A stretch of 7,985 nt of DNA, from NCBI GenBank assembly GCA_029261435.1, contig JAJDBI010000279.1, positions 1-7,985 on the forward strand. The letters run 5' to 3'. The notes beneath the pieces were generated by a model, which saw nothing but the letters and a program-made list of their open reading frames with translations, ran no database searches and was not told the origin of the DNA. Source of the stretch: Nitrospinaceae bacterium (lineage in GTDB: Bacteria > Nitrospinota > Nitrospinia > Nitrospinales > VA-1). Each line of letters opens with the position of its first letter. Positions within the stretch are counted from its first letter, which is position 1. The position numbers and the translations under genes are program-made. Positions 1 to 6,169 of the stretch are shown in pieces.

Positions 1-3000
1 GTGAAATATTACAAGATGATCTAAAGTATTTTTTTCATTATGAAAAGATTAAACATCCACTCTGTTTTTTTCCTGCCTGGGAACTTCTTCCTTACGAGCA
101 GCTTTCGCCATTAAATGAAATATCCGGGGAAAGGCTGGATATCCTCAACCGACTCCGAAATGGGGAGCCCTTAGTTCTGATAGTGCCATTGGAAGCAGGC
201 TTACAAAGGGTCATGCCTCGAGCTGTTCTGGAGAAACTTGTTTATCCCGTTAATTGCAAAATGAGCCTGGAACGGGAGTTTTTAGAAACCTGTCTATCCG
301 AAAATGGCTTTACACGTTCCCCGTTGGTGGAAAACCGAGGCGAGTTCAGTGCGCGGGGAGATATCGTTGATTTATTTCAACCCGGTAGCATGAATCCTAT
401 TCGTATTGAGTTTTTTGGTGATGAAGTCGAATCCATTCGGGAGTTTGATGTTTTATCTCAAGTCTCTACTAATGAACTGGATAGCGTGAATATTCTTCCT
501 GTACGAGAACTTAGTTTGAACGAAGTGGAAAAGAAACAGGGTGTGGAGGCCATCAATAACTTTGCCGATAAAAACTCAAGTGATCGTCTGATTTTGAAGG
601 AATTACTGGAAAAAATTCAGCACCTCGGGGTATTTTCCGGGATGGAGTATCTGGCCCCTTTCTTCAATCCCGATCAAGAATCACTTTTTGACTATTTGGA
701 TCGAGATTCGCTAGTCGTTCTTACGGATGAAGATCAGTTGCAGGACAAATCTGAACAATTTCAAAACCTCATTGAAGCAGAGTATGCAACGGTTATGGAA
801 AATGGGGATATTGCCGCTGCTCCAGAAGAACTGTATTTAACGATGGATGAATTCAAGAAGAATGTATCAGGTTTTAAGAGATGCATTGCCTTGAACACTC
901 TGAAAACCTCCGATGAGGAATTGGACCGTACCCTTGGGCTGAAGGTGAAACACATCCCGCCACTAGTCGGAAAGTTTGAAGATTTTAGTTCACAAGTCCT
1001 TAAATGGCAAGAAGAGGCTAATAGGGTAGTGGTGGTGGCACCGACAAAGGGGCAGGTTCACCGTATTCACGAGTTGCTTCATGAATGGGGGTTGGAAATC
1101 GATGTCGATCTTGGGCGGATCAGTGAAGGCTTTCAACTAAAATCGTTCAATCATGTTTTTATTGCTGAACACGAAATATTTGGAAGAACACATAAGCATC
1201 GCCATCGCAGAAAACCTCGCTCGCAGGTTTTTCAACGAGGACTGAAAGATTTAAAGGATGGAGATTTTCTGGTTCATATAGATTATGGCATTGGTTTGTA
1301 TCAAGGAACTCGTGAATTACAAACGGGTGTAGGTGGTGGAGAGTTTTTGGAAATCATGTATGCCGATGATGAAAAACTGTACCTCCCTATGGAAGCATTA
1401 GGCTTGGTTCAAAAATATGTTGGCTCAACAGAAACTGCACCTCCATTGAGTAAAATGGGGGGAGCCGCATGGAAACGCCAGAAGAAAAAAGTCAGAGAAG
1501 CGATTGAGGAAATGGCTGGGGATCTGCTGAAACTATATGCTTCGCGGGAACTGGCAAGCGGTCACTCTTATTCACATAATACTCTTTTGATGCGCGAGTT
1601 TGCTGACGCGTTCGAATATGAGGAAACTGATGATCAGTTAAAGGCCATTGAGGATGTAGAAGCAGACCTGGAGAAGGATAAACCGACCGACAGGTTAATT
1701 TGTGGTGATGTGGGTTATGGGAAAACAGAGGTCGCCATGCGGGCGGCTTTCAAGGTGGTTCTCGACAAAAAACAAGTCGCCGTTCTGGTGCCAACCACAA
1801 TTCTGGCCCAACAGCATTTACAGACCTTTCGCGAACGTTTTCGCGAGTACCCGGTCAAGATTGACATGGTCAACAGGTTTCGCACCCCGAGTGAACAAAA
1901 AGAGACTTTGGAGCAACTGAAAAAAAGTAATGTGGATATCATTATAGGAACGCATCGATTGCTGTCTAAAGACGTAGAGTTTGCTGCGCTAGGCTTGATC
2001 ATTGTAGATGAAGAACAACGCTTTGGGGTCAAGCACAAAGAAAAGCTGAAGAAGCTCAGAAATGCCGTGGATATTCTGACGCTCACCGCAACACCAATTC
2101 CCCGCACTCTGCATTTTTCTCTTATGGGGGTGCGCGACTTGAGTGTTATAGAAACACCGCCAGTAGACCGCCTTGCAGTCAAAACCTTTGTTCGCAAATT
2201 TGATGAAAAAGTGATTCGCGAAGCAATAATGCGAGAAATAGACCGGGGCGGGCAGGTGTTTTTTGTGCACAATAAAATTCGCAGCATCCATTCTATTGCC
2301 GAAATGATTCGTAGGGTGGCACCTGATGTGAAAATAGATATTGCCCATGGTCAACTGCCAGAGCATCAGTTGGAAAAAGTGATGAAAAAATTTATGGATA
2401 AGGAAATTGATATTTTATTGAGCACATCCATTGTAGAGTCCGGGCTTGATATTCCTTCTGCAAATACAATCATCATTAATCGCGCAGACCAGTTTGGACT
2501 GGCTCAACTGTATCAATTACGTGGGAGGGTGGGGCGATATAAGCATCAGGCTTATGCCTATCTATTGATTCCTGGGACGGGCGGTTTGAGTGATGAAGCT
2601 CGTAAACGACTTTGCGCTATTGAAGAACTGAGCGAGCTTGGGGCCGGCTTCCAACTTTCAGCTCGCGATATGGAAATCCGTGGAGTGGGTAATATGCTGG
2701 GGCACAATCAGTCTGGCCATATTGCGTCGATCGGATTTGACCTCTATTGCAAACTGGTCGAGGACATGGTGAAAGATATTCGTGGGGAAAAAATCGATTC
2801 CCGTATTGAGACGGAACTGAATTTGATGGTAAAAGGATTCATTCCAAAAGACTATGTTCCGGATCTGAATCAACGTCTGGATTTTTACCGTAGGATACAG
2901 ATATCGAGTGATATTGAAGAAGGCCCGGCGATAGCAAGTGAGTTGACAGACAGGTATGGCCCGCATCCTGAGCCAGTAGCAAAACTTCTGGCACTTTTAG

Positions 3001-3260
3001 AGATACGTATATTTTGTCAGCAGATTCATATTTCTAAAATTGAAGTGAAACAAAATGAAGCTCACTTACACTTATTGCCTTCAACGCCTATCAACCCGGA
3101 AAGTTTAACGTCCATGTTCGATGAACGGTTGAGTATTAAGTCTGAGTACAAAATCAATATTCGTCTGGATCGTAAAGGGTGGAAAACGGATTTAAAACAT
3201 ATCGGAACTTATTTGCAAAAGCTGGCTAGTTCATTGCAATCCATAGAGGTGAATGAATAA
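1..3260 (+). CDS. mfd: Transcription-repair coupling factor Mfd (5' partial)
   Basis: Mfd is a cytoplasmic DNA translocase that removes RNA polymerase stalled at lesions and recruits UvrA for nucleotide excision repair. The frame is open from base 3 and gives 1085 visible residues before the TAA at 3258-3260. A GTG at 183 could be taken as a start, but homology runs upstream of it: FPAWELLPYE (visible residues 23-32) is the conserved motif of the UvrB-homology module. I estimate roughly 45-80 N-terminal residues lie outside the window. Domains in order: UvrB-like region (about 1-250); RNA polymerase-interacting CarD-like domain (about 417-474, beginning LKDGDFLVHIDYGIG); helicase with Walker A GDVGYGKT (568-575), DEEQ box (669-672), TATPIPRT (695-702) and motif VI QLRGRVGR (838-845); C-terminal TRCF domain (about 940-1040). 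All catalytic motifs look intact. It appears to lead an operon with two parvulin genes. Confidence 0.97.
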   Translation, partial: EILQDDLKYFFHYEKIKHPLCFFPAWELLPYEQLSPLNEISGERLDILNRLRNGEPLVLIVPLEAGLQRVMPRAVLEKLVYPVNCKMSLEREFLETCLSENGFTRSPLVENRGEFSARGDIVDLFQPGSMNPIRIEFFGDEVESIREFDVLSQVSTNELDSVNILPVRELSLNEVEKKQGVEAINNFADKNSSDRLILKELLEKIQHLGVFSGMEYLAPFFNPDQESLFDYLDRDSLVVLTDEDQLQDKSEQFQNLIEAEYATVMENGDIAAAPEELYLTMDEFKKNVSGFKRCIALNTLKTSDEELDRTLGLKVKHIPPLVGKFEDFSSQVLKWQEEANRVVVVAPTKGQVHRIHELLHEWGLEIDVDLGRISEGFQLKSFNHVFIAEHEIFGRTHKHRHRRKPRSQVFQRGLKDLKDGDFLVHIDYGIGLYQGTRELQTGVGGGEFLEIMYADDEKLYLPMEALGLVQKYVGSTETAPPLSKMGGAAWKRQKKKVREAIEEMAGDLLKLYASRELASGHSYSHNTLLMREFADAFEYEETDDQLKAIEDVEADLEKDKPTDRLICGDVGYGKTEVAMRAAFKVVLDKKQVAVLVPTTILAQQHLQTFRERFREYPVKIDMVNRFRTPSEQKETLEQLKKSNVDIIIGTHRLLSKDVEFAALGLIIVDEEQRFGVKHKEKLKKLRNAVDILTLTATPIPRTLHFSLMGVRDLSVIETPPVDRLAVKTFVRKFDEKVIREAIMREIDRGGQVFFVHNKIRSIHSIAEMIRRVAPDVKIDIAHGQLPEHQLEKVMKKFMDKEIDILLSTSIVESGLDIPSANTIIINRADQFGLAQLYQLRGRVGRYKHQAYAYLLIPGTGGLSDEARKRLCAIEELSELGAGFQLSARDMEIRGVGNMLGHNQSGHIASIGFDLYCKLVEDMVKDIRGEKIDSRIETELNLMVKGFIPKDYVPDLNQRLDFYRRIQISSDIEEGPAIASELTDRYGPHPEPVAKLLALLEIRIFCQQIHISKIEVKQNEAHLHLLPSTPINPESLTSMFDERLSIKSEYKINIRLDRKGWKTDLKHIGTYLQKLASSLQSIEVNE
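3245..3252 (+). promoter_or_regulatory. Ribosome binding site of the parvulin lipoprotein gene
   Basis: AGAGGTGA, a strong Shine-Dalgarno match of the GAGGTGA type, lies within the last codons of mfd, 7 bases before the ATG at 3260. It supports this start and indicates that the gene is translated from the mfd transcript with its own ribosome loading, in addition to any coupling through the one-base TAATG overlap. Confidence 0.75.
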
Positions 3261-4222
3261 TGTCGAAAAAATGGTTGACAGTAATAACCCTTGGAATATG
3301 CCTGAATATCATTTCTTGTTCCAATACTTCTTCGCCTGATGAGTTGGATGATAATGCTGTCATTGCTGTTATAAATAATGAGGAAATCCATATTGATCGA
3401 TTTAAGAGAGAGCTTAAGGTTCATAAGAAAAAATTCCGCGTGCAGGGCACAGGAGAATCCGTACCAGAAGAACTTCTGTGGCTGAAAAATAGAACTTTGG
3501 AGCAGATAGTGCAAAATACTCTTTTCCGACAGGAAGCAAAAAAGAATAATATCGATATCAGTCAGGAAGAGTTGAGTGATGCATTATTGAAAACAGAAGT
3601 GGGGTATGCAGAAGACTCGTTTAATAAACAACTGGAATTTGAAGGCCTATCCCGAAAGGAATGGGAGAACATCATAGAAAACAACCTGTTGATAAATAAA
3701 TTGATTAACAATTTTGTCAATAGTAAAGTATCGGTGACCGATGGTGAAAAGCTTCGTTATTTTAATACTAATGAGTCTAAATTTCATAAGAGAGAGCAGG
3801 TAAGAGCTCTTCATATTATGGTTGAAACAGAAGAAGAGATTCGACAGATCCAAAAAGAATTACAGACAAAACAGAAGGATTTTTCGGGTTTGGCTAGAGA
3901 ATATTCGCTGGGACCTGAGGGAGTCCGAGGCGGGGATTTAGGTTATTTCGAAGCGGGTCAGATGCCTGAAGAATTTGATAATGTTTTTAAACTGAAAATT
4001 GATGGTGTCAGTGACATCATTCGCACACCTTATGGATTTCATTTGTTCAAGGTTGTTGACAAAGTGGAAGATCGAAAGATGAGCTTCGATGAATCAAAAA
4101 AACAAATTGAACGAGTTTTGCTCCGGGAGCAACAGGATAAAGCATTCCAGAAATGGCTGGTCCAGTTGAAGGAAAAATCATTAATTGATATTAACTATGA
4201 GTTTCTTAAAAAAATTAACTAA
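3260..4222 (+). CDS. Parvulin-type peptidyl-prolyl isomerase lipoprotein (PpiC/PrsA/SurA-like)
   Basis: Predicted 320-residue envelope foldase catalysing cis-trans isomerisation of prolyl bonds in exported proteins. The N-terminus is a lipoprotein signal: KK at 3-4, a hydrophobic stretch, then lipobox I17-I18-S19-C20, so Cys20 would be lipidated. Ser at +2 fits outer-membrane sorting by the E. coli rule. Residues about 30-160 form a helical SurA_N-like chaperone region. Residues about 179-269 are one parvulin domain with conserved H185 (RALHIM), GGDLGYF (224-230), MPEEF (235-239) and TPYGFHLFKV (256-265, including H261). These key positions look intact, so activity is plausible. A helical tail (about 275-305) would pack back on the N-terminal part, as in SurA. 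The ATG overlaps the mfd stop by one base and has a strong ribosome binding site. I give no symbol because PrsA, PpiC and SurA cannot be separated from sequence alone. Confidence 0.9.
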   Translation: MSKKWLTVITLGICLNIISCSNTSSPDELDDNAVIAVINNEEIHIDRFKRELKVHKKKFRVQGTGESVPEELLWLKNRTLEQIVQNTLFRQEAKKNNIDISQEELSDALLKTEVGYAEDSFNKQLEFEGLSRKEWENIIENNLLINKLINNFVNSKVSVTDGEKLRYFNTNESKFHKREQVRALHIMVETEEEIRQIQKELQTKQKDFSGLAREYSLGPEGVRGGDLGYFEAGQMPEEFDNVFKLKIDGVSDIIRTPYGFHLFKVVDKVEDRKMSFDESKKQIERVLLREQQDKAFQKWLVQLKEKSLIDINYEFLKKIN

Positions 4223-5477
4223 AGCGGGTTTTGTTCTGCCTTTGATATTGTCTCTGGCTCTTTTTCCGTTGGTGGTTTATGCCAAGGTCTTTGACAAGGT
4301 AGCTGCGAAAATAAACACAGAGATAGTCACTTTGAGCTCAGTTGAAGAGAGGGCTAATCTTTTGCGGCAGAAGTATGCGAGGTCCCCTGTGAGCATTCCT
4401 GAAGAAGAACTGCTGAAGGAAGCACTTAATATGATTGTTGACGAAAGGCTTATGCTTCAGGAGGGAAAAAAACTTGGCTTTATCGTTGATGAAGATTCTA
4501 TTGATGCGGCGATGAAGGATATCGCGCAGAAAAACGGACTTCAAGAAGGTCAATTAGAACAAATGTTGGAGCGAGAAGGCAGGAGCCTGAGTTCCTATAG
4601 AAATCATATTCGCGACCAGATACTGGTTTCAAAAATCACTCGATTTGAAATTAACAATCGAGTGAAAGTCAGTGATAAGGAAGTCAATCAGTATTACAGG
4701 ACCCATCAGAAAGAATTCTGGGAGGATGGTAAGGTGCGAGCCCGCCATATCCTTTTTATTGCTGAGCGTAGTTCTTCCGAGACAAATAGAAAGGCAAAGT
4801 TACAACAGGCAAAAAAAGTTCTCAAAGAGATTCGCAAAGGTAAGGATTTTGCCGAACTTGCTATGGAATACTCGGAAGATGTTTCTGCCAGCGATGGTGG
4901 AGATGTCGGTTTTGTTGTGAGAGGTAAAATGGTTCGTGAGTTTGAAGAGGCGGTCTTCAATTTAAAGCCTGGTCAGATCAGTGATATTGTTGAAACAGAA
5001 TATGGTTATCATATTATTAAAGTTGAGGAAGTTGTGTCCGGCAAAACTTTAACATTAAAGGATGCTAAGGAGCGCGTTTCTGCAATTCTTGCTATGGAAA
5101 AGCAAAAGCAAGGATATCAGGACTGGATGGGCGAATTAAAGAAAGCAGCTTTTATTGAGGTGAATTTATTTTCAGAGCCCGATAAGAATAAGAGCTTGGT
5201 TTCAATGGATGTCGAAAAAAAGAAAACAAGCAATCGTATAAGGACAAAAAAGAAACTGAGTTCAGAGAACGATTCCCGCCAACAAAACTTGCAGAAAAAA
5301 TGGGAGGAAATGTATAAGTCCGTTGAGAAATCAAAACTGAAATCTGAAGATAAAGAGTATTCGCGAATTGAATCCCTGGAGGAAAAACTTAAACATATAA
5401 AGAAATTACGAGATCAAGGAAGTATGACTGAGCAGGAGTATCAAGATCGCAAAGAAAAGCTATTGAATCGTCTTTAG
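4197..5477 (+). CDS. SurA-like periplasmic chaperone/parvulin isomerase with C-terminal SHOCT-like module
   Basis: 426 residues from the ATG at 4197. The signal peptide has K5-K6 and K9, a hydrophobic core at 10-27 and a VYA cleavage site after A29. The mature N-terminus (VFDKVAAKINTEIVTLS) resembles the opening of SurA_N. The SurA_N-like chaperone domain covers about 30-160. One parvulin domain at about 180-278 has H184 (RARHIL), GGDVGFV (234-240), F249 and YGYHIIKV (269-276, H272). E. coli SurA has two parvulin domains, so this is the short architecture. After the final SurA-type helix (to about 320) comes a lysine-rich charged linker (about 325-388). The last 38 residues (389-426) then resemble a SHOCT motif: LEEKL, LRDQGSMTEQEY, KEKLL. 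The gene overlaps the upstream parvulin gene by 26 bases, implying coupled translation. A TTG at 4185 in the same frame, 11 bases after GAAGGA (4168-4173), is an alternative start adding 4 residues. I prefer the ATG for its codon and clean signal peptide. Confidence 0.88.
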   Translation: MSFLKKLTKAGFVLPLILSLALFPLVVYAKVFDKVAAKINTEIVTLSSVEERANLLRQKYARSPVSIPEEELLKEALNMIVDERLMLQEGKKLGFIVDEDSIDAAMKDIAQKNGLQEGQLEQMLEREGRSLSSYRNHIRDQILVSKITRFEINNRVKVSDKEVNQYYRTHQKEFWEDGKVRARHILFIAERSSSETNRKAKLQQAKKVLKEIRKGKDFAELAMEYSEDVSASDGGDVGFVVRGKMVREFEEAVFNLKPGQISDIVETEYGYHIIKVEEVVSGKTLTLKDAKERVSAILAMEKQKQGYQDWMGELKKAAFIEVNLFSEPDKNKSLVSMDVEKKKTSNRIRTKKKLSSENDSRQQNLQKKWEEMYKSVEKSKLKSEDKEYSRIESLEEKLKHIKKLRDQGSMTEQEYQDRKEKLLNRL

Positions 5478-5536
5478 TTTTTTGAGGTCAATTGTTGATT
5501 AAGGCTTGCTTTATATTTCTCGCCTCTGAATTTTTG

Positions 5537-5569
5537 CTGACAAATAATAACTCAAACCACTGGTATCTT
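5537..5569 (+). promoter_or_regulatory. Candidate promoter for slyD
   Basis: CTGACA (5537-5542, five of six to the -35 consensus) is followed by TGGTATCTT (5561-5569), an extended -10 form (TGn then TATCTT). The spacer to TATCTT is 21 bases, which is too long for a classic promoter. Taking TGGTAT as the -10 gives 18 bases but a poor hexamer. The rest of the 112-base gap 5478-5589 holds no convincing terminator for the upstream operon. A promoter is plausible because slyD has its own 5' gap, but the call is weak. Confidence 0.3.
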
Positions 5570-5577
5570 TAAATAAG

Positions 5578-5583
5578 AAGGAG
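5578..5583 (+). promoter_or_regulatory. Ribosome binding site deciding the slyD GTG start
   Basis: AAGGAG lies 6 bases before a GTG at 5590. No ATG is available at a sensible distance, and the protein from this GTG begins exactly where SlyD-type FKBPs begin, so the GTG is the start. Confidence 0.8.
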
Positions 5584-5589
5584 CAAGTT

Positions 5590-6066
5590 GTGATTAAGAA
5601 AAATGATGTTGTGACTCTGGCCTATACTTTGAAGAACTCTGACGGAGTAGACTTGGGCAAGGCTGACGCTAAGGAACCTATGAATTATCTTCACGGAGTT
5701 GGGGGTAATATTCCAGGATTGGAGGAGGAAATTGAAGGATTGAAGGTTGGGGATAAAAAGGAAGTAACGGTCTTACCTGAAAAAGGATACGGCGATGTGG
5801 ACCCCAAGCTCTTTCTGAAAGTTGCCCGCTCGAATTTCCCAGCGGATATGGATATTAAACCTGATATGCAATTTTCTTCTGAAATGAATGGCAAGGAAAA
5901 TATTTTCACTGTTGAGAGTATTGATGGGGAAAATGTGAATGTGAATGGCAATCATCCTCTTGCAGGTCAAACCCTTCATTTTAGTTTAGAAATTCTTGGA
6001 ATACGCGATGCTACTGAGGAAGAGTTAGCCCACGGCCATGTTCATGATGGTAGTCACCACCATTAA
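5590..6066 (+). CDS. slyD: SlyD-type FKBP peptidyl-prolyl cis-trans isomerase
   Basis: 158-residue cytoplasmic prolyl isomerase and chaperone. In characterised SlyD proteins the His-rich tail binds nickel and supports hydrogenase maturation. The split FKBP fold is visible: an N-terminal strand (KNDVVTLAYTLKNSDG), YLHGVGGNIPGLEEEIEGL (33-51) and the PEKGYG loop (63-68). An inserted IF chaperone flap covers about 70-120, and the FKBP part resumes at NHPLAGQTLHFSLEILGIR (121-139). The C-terminus carries six His (148, 150, 152, 156, 157, 158), a short version of the metal-binding tail; E. coli SlyD is longer (196 residues), with more His and Cys. No Cys is present here. The GTG start is backed by a strong ribosome binding site. 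It is flanked by gaps of about 100 bases on both sides, so it may be its own unit or be read on into tilS. Confidence 0.95.
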   Translation: MIKKNDVVTLAYTLKNSDGVDLGKADAKEPMNYLHGVGGNIPGLEEEIEGLKVGDKKEVTVLPEKGYGDVDPKLFLKVARSNFPADMDIKPDMQFSSEMNGKENIFTVESIDGENVNVNGNHPLAGQTLHFSLEILGIRDATEEELAHGHVHDGSHHH

Positions 6067-6106
6067 AAGTATGGGCGTGTTTGACAGAATTCTTCCAGTA
6101 ATGGCC

Positions 6107-6145
6107 TGACTCCATGTTGATTGATTCTCTGGGCATGGGGTGTCA
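6107..6145 (+). repeat. Imperfect inverted repeat upstream of tilS
   Basis: TGACTCCATG (6107-6116) can pair with CATGGGGTGTCA (6134-6145). Pairs are 6107-6110 with 6142-6145 and 6111-6116 with 6134-6139, including one T-G wobble, with two bases (6140-6141) bulged. The loop is 17 bases. Its 3' arm contains the GGGG that forms the 5' arm of the next hairpin, so the two structures exclude each other. Pairing was read by eye and no folding energy was computed. Confidence 0.5.
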
Positions 6146-6157
6146 TTCCCCTTTTTT
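6137..6157 (+). terminator. Short GC hairpin with T-run (possible intrinsic terminator or attenuator)
   Basis: GGGG (6137-6140), a 7-base loop (TGTCATT), CCCC (6148-6151), then six T (6152-6157). This is the layout of a rho-independent terminator, though a 4-bp stem is short. It lies 71 bases after the slyD stop and ends only 12 bases before the tilS ATG at 6170. If it works, it would end slyD transcripts and prevent readthrough into tilS. No other good terminator is seen in the window. Confidence 0.4.
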
Positions 6158-6169
6158 GGTAACGGATTC

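Noticed and set aside
183..185. GTG at 183 as the mfd start
   Set aside because: The frame is open to base 3 and upstream residues carry the conserved Mfd motif FPAWELLPYE, so the gene simply enters from the left edge.
1173..1221. His/Arg-rich cluster in Mfd (GRTHKHRHRRKPRS)
   Set aside because: A basic linker before the RNA polymerase-interacting domain is usual in Mfd; the extra His residues are a minor variation.
1827..1846. Direct repeat of TTTCGCGA, each with a TCGCGA palindrome
   Set aside because: It encodes a repeated Phe-Arg-Glu within the Mfd helicase domain and is explained by the protein sequence.
1715..2287. A 190-residue open frame on the minus strand, and other reverse-strand open frames inside mfd, tilS and the parvulin genes
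   Set aside because: They lie antisense to well-supported genes, show no recognisable domain, and look like shadows of the coding frame.
5451..5483. Possible terminator at the end of the SurA-like gene (AAAGA and TCTTT before six T)
   Set aside because: The stem is 5 bp, nearly all A-T, interrupted from the T-run by AG, and mostly coding; too weak to call.
5503..5510. GGCTTGCT as a sigma-54 -12 element
   Set aside because: There is no GG at the required distance upstream for the -24 element.
5495..5517. TTGATT and TATATT as a slyD promoter
   Set aside because: TATATT is a good -10, but the spacer is only 11 bases and no other -35 fits at 16-18 bases.
6081..6086. Perfect TTGACA -35 before tilS
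   Set aside because: No AT-rich -10 lies 15-19 bases downstream; that stretch is GC-rich, so a promoter is not supported.
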